This document shows, piece after piece, positions 20,827 through 32,570 of a stretch of 42,283 bases of DNA (the stretch's first letter is position 1; every line of letters begins with the position of its first letter). The notes beneath the pieces were generated by a model. That model was not told the DNA's origin. It worked only from the letters and a program-made list of their open reading frames with translations, and searched no databases. The stretch spans positions 1 to 42,283 of the forward strand of contig FLMG01003767.1 of the NCBI GenBank assembly GCA_900088475.1. The letters are read 5' to 3'. The DNA is from Hyphochytrium catenoides. Its lineage: Eukaryota; Sar; Hyphochytriomycetes; Hyphochytriales; Hyphochytriaceae. The position numbers and the translations under genes are program-made.

Positions 20827-23800
20827 TTACTACTGTTTTCCTCTCCTCTACAAGAAACTCCCTAGTGCTAGGACCTGTCCTTTCTTACAACGGCCACTTG
20901 TTTCTTCATCACTTTCTCGCACAGATGTTCTCACGACCGTCCCGCTATTAACGTCTCTTTCACTCTGCGGATCTTGTTGTCAGGTCATCCTTCCTGCCTT
21001 TGAGCCTCTGCTTTGGTTTATGGCCATCGACAGTATGGCTTGGTGGGGCCTATTTATTTATCTCTGGATAGAGAAGAGTGCTGACGAAGTAAGTAAAGCA
21101 TTCCTTTGACACTCTCATTGCCAATGATCTAACCCTCTCTCCTCTCTCTCTCTCTCCCTCTCTCTCTCTCTGCCCCTCTAACTTGATTAGCGGCACATCC
21201 GTCCCCTGTTTTTCTCCCGCGTGGGGATTATCTTGGCCCCCATCATCCTTCTTTATCACAAGTCCCTCTCTTTCCGGAACACTGGGATGTCCATCCTCTA
21301 CACTCTGATTATACAGGCACTTCTTATCGTCCCCTCTACCATTGACGTTATGTCTAAGTCAGAAGCGGAAGACTTTGGCACCAACCCTTGGTCGAAGAAC
21401 TCTATGTTGATGGCTTATCTTCGTATTCCTGTTATCCTTGGGATCATCTTGGCCATGGTTTACCGACCCGCTAGAGCTAGGTAAGGACCGTCAAGAATAT
21501 TCCTTGGTTGCGAAATTCCTTGACTAACACCGACGTTGTGTCTCTCTACCCTCTCTCTTGCTATTCTCTCTCCTCTCTTTTTTCTCTCATCCTCTTACCG
21601 TCATCACTTTCTTCCTGACCACGTAACTGCCCGTGTCCTCTCTCTCTCTTTCCGCCTCTGCTTGGTTACCTTCTCAACACATCCTCTACTCATGCCCTAC
21701 AGCCCGTTCACCCTCATGCTTTACCTGGGCTGTTGCCTGATGATAAACCTTCTCTACCTAAGTAACCTGATAGTGCAAGCTGCAGCGTCGTTTGGTAGGT
21801 GGAGCTGTGAAGCAGCACTGCTTAGCTCCTATCTCGTTGTGTTCCCTCTTTGCTCATGAAGCTTCCACACTTCCATCAGATCGTCCGGAGCTGATGAAGA
21901 CGGCTATGAATATTGGATGGGGTTGCTCCGTCTCCTGGCTATTCATCCCTCCTCTTACTTGGCTTCTATTAAGGGCAGACACAGGTGCGCGCTCTCTTAG
22001 TATCACCGCGAGGTCTAGCTCTTAGAAGAGGAATGAGAAGAATTAGAGGAGGGCTATGAGGAACTTGGTATCCCTTTCCTGAACAATTCCTCATAAAATG
22101 TGTCCTCCTCTGTCACGAATTAGACTTCTGGAGAGGCAAAGGACATCGTGCTGCCCTGATCATGCAGAAGATGGAATGTGAGAAGGATATGCCTGAGACG
22201 TAAGTCTTCACCTCTCAAAATTAGACAGGAAGAGTCAAAGCCATCTCACGCGCCTCCTTAATCCTCTCTGTAGCATCTGTGGCGATAAGATCCATACCTT
22301 CCTGGATGATAACAGGAGCTACTTCATCGATTTTGCCTTCATCAAGATGAATGAGAAGGTTGCAACCAACCTTGGTCGCACTTCCGTCTTTGCAGGGCTG
22401 TTGCATAACCAGATACCTGTGGCGATCACTGTGAGTGCCAGCCATTAGGCCGCTTCCCTCTTCCTTGTCCTGTCTCGGTTACTCTATAGGTAACAGATGT
22501 AACGCTAATGCCACTTGATGCTGTCGTAGATTTCAAATCAAGGAGGGAACCTCACGGACCAGCAGCTGTCCAGTGCCACCCGCCAAGCGATTCTTTGCTC
22601 AAAGATGAAACATCCAAATCTAGTAAGTTCTCCTCTTCTTCTTCTCGTTTGTCTACCGCATCAGCAGCACATTTTCTTTCTTGATCGCTATTATGATCGC
22701 TAGTCTAACTCTATGTTTTCTCTCTGCCTATCTCCCAGGTTCGCTTCGAAGGCATCTCTCTCCTCCCACCTCACATATTGATGCTTCACGCCTTACATGA
22801 GAAAAACCTCAGCACTGTTATCGGCAACGCTAAGCGGTCGATGCTTTTGGACATCTGCATGATGCTGGATGCTGCCAGAGCCGTCGCATACCTGCACCAT
22901 GCCTTCAGCCCTCCTATAGTACACAAGCATATCGTGACCGAGAACTTCCAATTGGATGAGAGCGTTAGGAGGTAAGACTCTAAAGTAGTCTAACAGAGCA
23001 GAATGTTGAGCAGACTGCTGATATCCTCATCCACCTGCTTTCCTACCCCTTCCATCTCTCTCCTTTGCTGCTCGGCCGTTCCTTGTATATGAACCTAGCG
23101 ATGGAAGGATCAGACTTGGAGGGTTTGAGCAAGCCATGCAACTGAGGCATCGCAATGGATCTACTTACCGAGTTTCAACTGTCTGCCGTGTAGAGGATGG
23201 GCCTTATCTGGTAAGAGGAAGTGGCAACCCGCCTCAGAGGTTTTCGTCCCGCTTTGTCTTCCTCTGTTGTTTCTCACCGCTATGTCCATCGCAAGCATCA
23301 TGAAGTGACAGAGAGCTAACCGATCTCTTGCGTGTAGGCTCCCGAGGTGCTAACTCATACTCTGAACTCCAGGAATGCCACTGCCGCGGACATTTACTCC
23401 TTGGGCATCGTATTGTAAGTTTTTGCTATAGCTCCACACGACATAAGGCTAAACTTCAAAGAAGGGAGAGAGGCCTAGAGAGGTTTAGGCAAGGCTGAAA
23501 GATGTTGAGAAGATCTCTGCTTTCCTCGTGCTGACGATGAGTTCCCGTCTGGCAGGTGGGAGATTGCGACCAAGTCTTCCTTGGCGGCCTATAAGACCAC
23601 GAATATTGTCCAGGTAGACTCTTCTTCTGTTTCTTCACCTGTTCTCGTGTTCTTGTGCAGAACTCAAGGGCTCTGCCTCTCTCTTGCTTTGTTTGTCCTC
23701 GTGTAGCTTCGCCATCTTGTTGGAGAGGAAGGGGAACGCCCCCCGATCGAGTGCATCAAGGATGTTGACCTGCATGAGCTCCTGCATAGCATGTGGGCCG

Positions 23801-25813
23801 CAGTCCCATCTGAGAGGCCACAAGCTCAGGATGTTGTCAAGTAAGCTCATATTCACATACTCTCTGTCTTGCTATGCCTCGAACCTGTCCTCCTATCCTG
23901 GTGCTCTTTCAACTAATTCGCCAATGCAACTCTCAGCTCCTTCAATTTTTCTCCTTAGAGTACTCGTAAAGACTCTTCACCGCCTCTCCTATTGCCATGA
24001 ACCTTACTGGATTTGCGGCTCTGTTCCTTGAAAATATAGGACCCTCGAAGCGATCCAAGAGGCACAGCTCCTAGACATTGCTACCGCTCTTCGGTCCTAC
24101 ATGGAAGCGAAGTACGCGCCAACTATGTCAAAAGCTACTCAACGGACGATGCGTCGTTCTGGGCGACCTTCTGTCCAAGAGGAGAGAATCGTTTTATTTT
24201 CTGGCGCTGCGGTGGTAGAGTTCCTGTTGCAGCAAGGCTTTGTTCAACACACGCATGAGGCGCTGAGACTGGGCCTTGCACTGCAGGATGCAGGCTACAT
24301 CCACCACTATAAGTAGGATGCACAGACCATAGCCTTTTTCTCCGTACTATCCACTCTCTGACAGTTGCTCTTCCTATTGATGAGCCTTTCCTTCATCGCT
24401 CCACTTTCACCGGAAGTTCCCTCTGCTTGCTCAATCAGAGAATGGGTTGCATCCTTTGCATCCCCTTCATCGCCATAGCCGTCACTCATTTGCTAACTTT
24501 GCATCTGTCCCCATGCTTCCTGTGCTGTTTAGGCATTCGGCCCCTTTCACACACACAAGAAAGAATCACTTCCGCTTCTCTGAGTTCACGCCTGCCCTGG
24601 GCATGGCCTCTGAAGACCATCGTCAGTTTGTTAACCTGGATGGGATGATGTATGGAGCCGTTGTCGGTACGAAGAGCCACCTTGTATGCTCTTCATCCAG
24701 GCCCTCTTCCTGCCTTGGGCTGCGCTGGCACTCTATACCCACTTCCCTCTTTATTCTTGAGCAATCCATATCCCTGCCTCTGACGCTAGTGTCTCTTTCT
24801 TTTTCCTCCGACCTTCTGGCCCCATTAGACCCAGGGAACCCTGAGGCAGCAAGAGAATCAACCCGCAACGATTGGGGCGCTTATCTTCACGATTCTAGTG
24901 CGCACAGTGGCAGTGTGAGAGGAGCTTCCTTTGACTCGGTCCAGACTTCTTCATTAGGCGGCACGACGACGGCGAGCGTCTTGCAGATCCCTTTTACTCT
25001 CAACAGCTGGTGCAACTGCAAGAGGATGGCTCAGGTTCGTGCTCTAAGCAAGCTCACCCTTGCTCCCTCTTCCAGGATTTCTCCATGCTGCCTTTCCTTT
25101 CCACTTATCTTGATGCTATCCCGTCTGCCTGTCTGCTTGGGGCGGGGTGAACCCTTTACCACTTTGCCTATGTGCACCTTGTACTCAGAGTTAAACTTTG
25201 TCCAATCTGTGTCTTCCCGCCGAGTCCGCCACTGACGCCTTATGCAACGATTACTCTCTGCGTTCTTTAGGGCCTAGAGCAGCCGACAGATAAGGCTCCG
25301 AAGGTCCTCCAGTCTTTGAAAGAGAAGTTCGAGAGAAGAGTCAACCAAATCGCAGGCAGTAGACAAGGCCGTACTAGTAAGGCAGCACGCACCTCGCACC
25401 ATCTCAGTCACGACGACTGACTAACACGCTCTCTTTCGTTGACTCTCCTATCCCTCTGTAGCTTCTGTTGCGGATAGCCTTATTGATGAGAAGAGGGCGA
25501 GCGTGTACAGCGCTAGACCTTCTACTTCGGGTCGCACTTCCCATGTGACGGACACAGAAGAACAGAGCGATCATGTGCTGCCTCTGGCTGCGACGGTCAA
25601 GCTGTACGAGGCTCACAAGGACAAGCAACTAGCTATCGTTATCTTCCCGGTACTACGGCATTATCTGTCTTTCTTGTATCGACGCTGCAGAATGACGACT
25701 GACTTGGCTTCTTTCCGATGTCTCTCTTACTGCAGAGCTCCGCGACCGAAGAAGGCGAGGATGGCAACCGCTCCTCCGACCTTCCATACCATCGCGTTTC
25801 CAGCAAAGATTAG
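19549..25813 (+). CDS. Seven-TM receptor fused to a kinase-like (pseudokinase) domain and a DEP domain
   Basis: Reconstructed as 21 exons: 19549-19642, 20013-20298, 20502-20751, 20984-21088, 21191-21480, 21703-21794, 21880-21984, 22124-22199, 22274-22430, 22530-22622, 22739-22971, 23099-23210, 23338-23414, 23556-23613, 23707-23840, 24040-24312, 24533-24666, 24829-25034, 25271-25376, 25462-25649, 25736-25813. All introns are GT-AG, phases agree and the stop ends exon 21; 1048 residues. Signal peptide about 1-27. Ectodomain has eight Cys (36, 47, 60, 61, 72, 74, 98, 109). TM helices at about 171-193, 215-239, 251-267, 275-295, 315-336, 344-367 and 375-400. Kinase-like fold 450-715: VAIK is VAIT (T485), HRD is HKH (578-580), DFG is GFE (602-604); APE (632-634) and DIYSLG (649-654) remain. 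DEP-like domain about 768-832. Oomycete GPCR-TKL fusions are the nearest known plan. Predicted plasma-membrane receptor; ligand unknown. Confidence 0.82.
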
Positions 25814-26950
25814 ATGAAAAGGAGAGAGCGAGAGGGAGAGTAACGGGATGGGGGCAGAGAAATATCGATCTTTCCTTACTTTTTTGAGATGGCAGGGCGG
25901 ACAGAGTGGAGTCAGTGAAGAACAGGCGGAGCGCCGCGCCCTTGCTCCATGTGCCATAGATTCATTTCTAAACTACTTTTGGATGGTCTCGTCAAACAGA
26001 CAGGACCTTCGCACCTGATTCAGGTAAAAATATGGTTTCTTTATAGACAGCGTGCTCAGTATTGCTCGGTTGGGGAGGCTATTGGAGCCGTAGGATGAGA
26101 GATCCGTAGCCAGAGGAGCAAGTCTCACATCTCGAGGCGCCTCTCCCTGAGCCACGCCACACAAGTTTGCCGCACCATTTGCTGTTCTCAATAACCTCAA
26201 ACAGCATTTGAGGCTTGCGGCCTAGCTACTACCTACCGCACCACTTTTGGATTGTGCATCTCAAAGTGCAGAGAACCGCCAGCTGTCTGTCAACGACAAC
26301 CAGGTGGTCTTTATAGGCAGAGACACCTATGCTTGATAGACGTATCTTACATCCCTCCATCGGCAACGTGCCTAGCGAGCAAAGCCAAACTGTGTGTGCC
26401 CTCTCCTTCAAATCTGCCTCTTCTAGCGTTAGTCCGAAGCTGCTAGTCGAGCTCATCCGATAATGATCATCCAAGTTATTGCTCTTGCAGCTCTTGAGCC
26501 GTGACCTCTGGATCTTCATTTCTTCTTCAATCAGAACCTTTTGAGGGGAATTCTCAACCCTCAGGGAGGGTTCGGAATATAAGGCCTTCCTGAGCCATAA
26601 GTCCTGAATCCGAACGGTCAATGCCATGGGAATTAGAGATTCATTAGTCATTGCCCTTGTTGAGGATGGACGGATTTCTGAAGCTTTGTCATTGAGAACG
26701 CCAGGAGAGCGAGCTGACGATGAAAGACTTCTTAAGAGAGATTTTGAAGAGAAGAGATTAGGAGACAGGCAGCGTTGATGTGAGCTGCAGAAACAGCTAG
26801 CGCTAGTCCTTTATCGGAGGCCATAGCGTGAAGCTTCAAATCGTCGGCCATTAGTGCATGAAACAGCTGCACCGCAGACTCTTTGCGGCTCCTGCTGGAG
26901 ATATTTTAGTCGACGGCCATAAGCTAGGAGCCACCTTTGCCTAAGGCAAA
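25814..26950. other. Intergenic stretch before pelota
   Basis: Contains the 3' flank of the receptor gene and the pelota promoter region. A minus-strand frame of uncertain status lies at 26229-26651 and is listed separately. Otherwise no recognisable feature. Confidence 0.4.
26229..26651 (-). CDS. Minus-strand open frame of uncertain status
   Basis: 140 codons from the Met at 26651; the frame stays open to the right for about 60 further codons without a Met. Upstream on the same strand, a second small frame starting MADDLKLHAMASDK lies at about 26739-26855 in good start context and might be a first exon divergent from pelota, but no convincing donor/acceptor pair joins them. No domain recognised. 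It may be a real lineage-specific gene or chance. Confidence 0.2.
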   Translation of the reverse strand: MTNESLIPMALTVRIQDLWLRKALYSEPSLRVENSPQKVLIEEEMKIQRSRLKSCKSNNLDDHYRMSSTSSFGLTLEEADLKERAHTVWLCSLGTLPMEGCKIRLSSIGVSAYKDHLVVVDRQLAVLCTLRCTIQKWCGR

Positions 26951-29900
26951 ATGAAGATTATCAAGAAGAACATCAGCAAAGATGGAGAAGGTTCCGTGGT
27001 TCTTCGGGCTGAGGATGCGGAGGACATGTTTCACGCGTACAACCTAATCTTGCCAGGAGACATCGTGCGCACAAGTACTGTGAGAAAGGTGTGCAGCCCG
27101 CTTCGAAGGGAAGGGAGTGCTTAAACTTTGATAACACGAGTAGAATAGACTGGAAGAGCTCTCGGCAAGGTACATCTGGACAAGGTAGCACCTTCTAACG
27201 TCGGTCTTTTACCTCGCAGGTGGTGCGCGAAGGCGTTACGGGCTCCACATCCAGCCAGAAAGTTCGGCTTAACTTGACAATAGAGGTTAGAACATTGCCC
27301 GAAAGAGTATATAGCAGCGGGGGAAGTAGGTCTCTTATCACCTCCTTCTGCACAGATTCAAGCTGTAGACTTTGATGCTTCTCAGTGCTCCCTCAGGCTC
27401 AAAGGGAGGAATAAGGAAGAGAACCAGTACGTAAAGGTATGAATGGGCCCGTGGCAGCAGCTAACGGAGGAAAAGCACATCACTTATTACCTCGCTCTCT
27501 CTGTCTCTATCTTTTTTCTCTCAATCTCTCCCTCTCTCTCCCGTCTCTGCTGCCCTCCCCCCATTCTTCTCCCTTCTCTCTCTTTCCTTTACTCTATCCC
27601 TCTGTGTGTGTCTCTCTCTATCCTCATCTCTCTGTGTTCTCCTTCTCTCCCTCTCGCTTCTTTCTCTCTCACTCCTGTCGCTTTCTCGTCCTTTCTGTCT
27701 CTCTCCTCTCTCGCCTTTTCTGTCTCTCTTCTTCTCTTCTCTTCCTATCGCTCGCTCGCTCGTTCTCTTTATTTCTTTCGCTCTCTTTTTTCCCTTCTTC
27801 TTTCCCATCCTTTACTCTTACCTCGTCTTCACCTCTGCCCCCTTCGCGACTTCCCTCCCTCCGTGATGCCGTGGCAATGAAGATGGGAGCCTATCACACA
27901 TTAGACCTAGAGATGAACCAAAACTTTACGCTGGAAAAGGCTCACTGGGACTCCATATCGATAGAGAGACTGCACACTGCGGCAAATATAGAGGAAAAGG
28001 CATGAAAAGCAGCTTCACACGCCTTAACAACGATCATCTTTGCTTCCCTTTTCTTTCTCTCTCTCCCTCTCTCACACAAACACGTCTCTCCTATGACAGC
28101 TAACCACCTCAGTCGCATCACCAGTTCCCATGGCTGCCGCGCGCCTCATTTTGATCCCTGTCCCTCTTTTCTTTGTCCATCGCCACATGCTGGAGGCGCT
28201 TCTGTCCATCCTCTAGCTGCGTATCTCTTCCATCCAATCTTTTATCTCTTCTATAGCGTGCACAGCTGGCCGCCTTAAAGATGCGTTCCTTGGTCTGTCA
28301 ACTCGCGTCGTGCCCTCCACTGTCTCTGATAGGCCTCCCAGGCCCTTACGTGTCATCTCATTACTCCCTCACTTGCTGTACATAGGCCGACATCGCCGCG
28401 GTGGTCATGTCCCTTGGCTTGGCCCACATCTGCCTTCTGACTACACATATGACAATTACCAAGTCACGGATAGAGATGAACATTCCCAAGAAGAGAGCCG
28501 GGAGCTCAGGCCACTCTAAAGGCATCGAAAAATTCTTTGAGGCTATTCTCCAGGTACGCCTGCGCATCCGTTCTGGACCATTAAGCCATCTCCCTCTCTT
28601 GCTTTCTCTTGGCTTGTTCATCTCCAAATCTTCCACCGCTTAATTCGCACTCTCTTTTGATCTACTTGCTTGCTGACATCCGCGTCCTTAGTGAGCGTCA
28701 GCCTACCCTAGAGTGCTCATTTCTTGGTTTTTGACCGTCGCCCTACCTCTTCTCTGACGTCCATTCTCCTCCACTCGAGACATCTCCCCTGCTTTCCCTT
28801 TGCCTGTGCCTGTTTCTACCGCTATCTTCCCACTTTAGCTAGCTAAGAAATTGCACCTACAAATTTTTACGTAGGGCATTCTGCGGCACATTGACTTTAA
28901 GCTGGTGAAAGTGGTGCTAATAGCTAGCCCAGCTTTCTACAAGGAGGACTTTTTAAAGTATATGATGGATGAGGCTGTTCGCAATGACTACAGGGTAAGT
29001 GGGACATCCGTGAGAATACTGGAGAGATCCAAAGACAACTGCATTCACAGAGATTCGTGAGAGAAAAGGAAGAGCCACGAGACTAGAAAAGCGTATGAGT
29101 GATGCTAGAGGGGTAGACTACAAGGTGGAAATGATGGGAAAGACCCGCAACAGAAAGACTGGACGTCATCACGGATGGACTGACTGACTTTATCAGATTA
29201 AGGAAGAGGTTTGATCTTCGTGTTTCACAGATTATAATAGAGAACAAGAAGAAGTTTGTTTTGACCCACGCATCTTCTGGGCACAAGCACGCGTTAACGG
29301 AAATACTGGCGGACCCTGTACGGCAAACCCATCTTCTCCTTCATTCTACGGTTCTCCCCACCATCGTTCTTATCGTTCTTTCCCATTGCCAGATCACGTT
29401 CATAGCGCTTATCTGACTCTGGCTCCTCTGGTGTGCTCTTGACGAAACTCTCCGTTCGCTGCTTTGTCTTCCTGGCCGTCCACTTTCGCTCGGTGCCTGA
29501 GTATTGTCCCAATCCTGCTGATTACGGCTGTTACAGAGTCTGCAGTCAAAGCTGGCTGACACTAAGGCAACAGATGACGTCAGAGCGCTCCAAGAGTTCT
29601 ATGACATGATGAACTCTGACCCTGACCGTGCTTACTACGGCTACAAGGTGAGTATCAGCCTTACTATGGTTCTGTCTTGGGAGATGCCGGCACATCACAA
29701 GTTCACTTCCCTAACTATATCTTTAAGCATTCTATCAATTCTGTCCTTCACCTTTCTCACCTTCACGTTGCTAGACCTCTTTGATTATTCTCTTGGTTAT
29801 GCTCTCTCTTTCCCTTTCCTCTTGTGCATCTCTATCTACTCTGTTTCTTTCGCGCTGCAGTTTCTGCGCAATCCTTCACGGTGCTATCTCTGCGGTCGGT

Positions 29901-30587
29901 TACCCACCCTTATTTACCACTTGGTGTCGATGTGCCTCAGAAGGACTGTCTCCCTCCTTTTCCTCATCAATAGCCCTCGACTTCTGTCTTTGGATGTCCA
30001 TCCAGCTTAACTTCTTCTCTTTTCCATAAACCGGCACACCACTTCCCCTAACTAACTATCTGACTCTTTGCCATTTGCTTATTTAATAACTGCAGCATGT
30101 GCTCAGGGCAGATGAAGCTGCTGCCATAGACAAGTTGTTTATCTCTGACTCTCTCTTTAGAAGCGAAGACTTCAAAGCTCGAAAGCGCTACGTTAGCCTT
30201 GTGGAGTCGGTCAAAGAAAGTGGAGGTTCTGTCCGAGTCTTCAGCTCGATGCATCCAACTGGGCAGCAGCTTGCAGAGGTAACCAAACTGAAAAAAAGTG
30301 ACATTGAAACTGGGCAACGACGAGATGTCTTCTTCTTGTTATGTGCTCATTTCTGATGCACTGGCCTCTGCTCACAGTTGACAGGCATTGCTGCAATATT
30401 GCGATTTCCTCTAGCGGATATTGACGAGGATGAAGACGACAACGAGCAGGAGACAGCGGGGCCTTCAATCGCCCCACCAGTGGTGGAAGGAGGCTTTGAG
30501 GATGATCTGCTGGATGAGGCAGACGTTGCAGCGGAGGAGATGGGCATTGTTGGCTCATTTGCGAAGCACGTGCGAATTATGGACTAA
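26951..30587 (+). CDS. PELO: Pelota / Dom34 ribosome rescue factor
   Basis: Ten exons: 26951-27088, 27220-27285, 27356-27436, 27883-27999, 28386-28553, 28875-28994, 29231-29317, 29537-29647, 30096-30278, 30378-30587. Every exon is a whole number of codons, so all nine introns are phase 0. The product is 426 residues (animal pelota about 385). Family landmarks in order: MKIIKKNISKDGEGSV start, TVRK, VKMGAYHTLDLE, ADIAAVVMSLGLAHICL, the basic patch NIPKKRAGS, THASSGHKHAL, DPDRAYYGYK, SVRVFSSMHPTGQQL, LTGIAAILRFPL. By family knowledge it binds the empty A site of stalled ribosomes with Hbs1 and ABCE1 to split subunits in no-go and non-stop decay. The C-terminal tail is longer and more acidic than in animals (DIDEDEDDNEQE). 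Intron 4 has a GC donor (AAG/GCATGA). Intron 3 (27437-27882) is a long CT-rich tract on the coding strand. Confidence 0.96.
27437..27882 (+). other. CT-rich third intron of pelota
   Basis: 446-nt intron bounded by GTATGA and an AATGAAG acceptor just before the codon for the M of MGAYHT. Most of it, about 27500-27860, is pyrimidine on the sense strand with CTCTCT and CTTTCTCTC runs. Overlapping Ser/Leu frames here are artefacts. The acceptor itself is not preceded directly by pyrimidines, so its exact position rests on family alignment. Confidence 0.8.
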
Positions 30588-32570
30588 CGCTAGGGTTCCG
30601 TGAGCCACACTCATCAAAACATCTGGCAACATACTAAACAGTTCCCTAATGTGCCCCTGCCATGTCTTACGGCTGGTGAGTTGTGGATTGGACAAAGCTA
30701 TACTATAAGGTATAGCTGGGGAGCCAACCGCAGGCTGCACATTAAGCTATCGTCTCGGCAAGGGCGCCTGCCTCATTACAAAAGAAGTGTAACGGGGGGA
30801 ATAACCGGCCTGCAGAGACCTCGAAGGGACAGAGAAGGGCGCTTTACCCTCCCAAGCTCGAGACTAGTCAGAGTGAGGGACTCATCGGATTGTAATTAAT
30901 TAAGCTTCAGTAAAGCAGATTGGCCCTAGTGCTTTCGACTTTAATAGATTCTTGCTCTAAATTGGGCAATCTTCGACTGAAGCTTCGTCAGCTGGCACCA
31001 AAAGTGCTTGGAAGCAAAGAGTAATCGAGCGCGTGTACGACATAGAAGTACAAAGCTCCTTCATTCTCTAGTACAAATAATGCAAAAGAGATCTGAAGAT
31101 TCTTATTGAAGATCTTCTATGAATATTTGTGAGAAAGCCCAATTCTGGCTGAGTGACGAAAGGATTATCCTAGTAAAACTATGACAAACAGGTACGGACG
31201 AAATTAAAACAAGCCTTACAGATTTGAGCACTTCGGTTCGCAGAAATCTGATCTTACTAGGACGTCTTCCTCCCCCTTTATAAATAAGTAATAAGAAATA
31301 ACCTAGTCACTTATTCTTATTCTAGATACTACGATCGCGTTTATAAGCTGGGGGCAGGCCGACATGACTTTAGCAGCCAGGAAAGAACTCTTGCCTAGAT
31401 TTTCGTATTTTCGTTTCCCCAAAGAATGCCCAAAAGAGGTCCAAAAGGCGTTTAGAGTTTAGAGTTTCCCCAAAATCTCCGCAGTCCACTGCACGAAACC
31501 AATACAAGCAAAATACCACTTGCACCTGGACAAACTTGACAACTTTGTGAAGTTAGGTTTGAACAAGTGTTATTTCTGTGGCATTCTTTGCTTTTGTTAT
31601 TAGCAGGAAGGTATCTTTATTATCTTATTGAACAGCTTCAAATGGGAAAGAACTCATTTTATACATCAAAATGGCTGAATGTCAGTTTAGCGTCAAATCG
31701 TAGATAAAATTGTGTTGCTCGGTGGTTCTTGTGTCCTGTCATTTGACTTGCTGACTCTATGAGGGTCGACGTTATCACCTCAATCTTTCGAGGTTTACGC
31801 CTTAATTCCAGATATTTTGCAGCTTAATTTATAGGTAAAGATGAAGTAATCATGAATCTTTCAATGTTGCAGAGGGACCGTGCACACGTCCAGTTTCCGC
31901 TCGCTTGTGGTCAGCACCTGCAATCTGATCCGAAAGAGAGGATGATCATGCTAGACAGAGTCGAGACAGAGTTAGGCTGATATATCATATATAAGTGATA
32001 TTAGCATTACAAAGGTGAGGAAGACAATACGGTAGATGTCAACGAGGTACTGCTGGTCGGACGTGAAGAGGACGAGACGGGGAGCATGGGTTACGCAGCG
32101 GCAGCAACCTCAAGTGCACTCGATCGAAGCTTCAGAGAGTTGTATGAAGACGAGTGACCAAGCCAGCCCACTGCAGAAGCCTCATCAAGTGACAGAGGAT
32201 GACAAGGACAAGTGACCAGATGATGCACATAGACTCTCCACTGGTCCGTGGAAGTCCTAAAAGTCCTAAAGCTGGGTGGAGTTGAAAGAGAGACTTATCT
32301 AACCTCATCTTCAAAGGCATTGTTGCCTCAGAGAAAAGAAAGAAGCTGTTGAAAAGAAAAGAGAGAAAGAACAACGACTGTGCGAAGCTGCAAAGTTATA
32401 GCTTGCCAGCATCCGCAGCGTAATCACTGTTCCCTTGATGCCAACTAGTTAATGGCTAGAGGACTTGAGAGTTTAGCTGCATTTCTTCGTGCACCCAACT
32501 GCTGATAAAGCTCTCTGCTGGTGGTATTTGAGAAGCAACAGCAGTGTAGTCAGCACTGAGCTTCAGAACA
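30588..32570. other. Long intergenic stretch, AT-richer than its surroundings
   Basis: No gene, tRNA or repeat could be supported. Base composition between about 30890 and 32000 is visibly more AT-rich than the flanking genes, with frequent stops in all frames. A small GTTTAGA duplication occurs near 31450. Confidence 0.45.

Noticed and set aside
24447-25235. 262-codon frame treated as a single gene
   Set aside because: It strings together parts of receptor exons 17 and 18 with intron sequence; the spliced model fits phases and the DEP domain better.
27439-28005. 188-codon plus-strand frame ending with pelota exon 4
   Set aside because: Only its last 39 codons are pelota; the front is CT-tract intron.
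30588-32570. Searched for tRNA or other RNA genes
   Set aside because: No cloverleaf or B-box-like GGTTCGANTCC was found here or elsewhere in the window.
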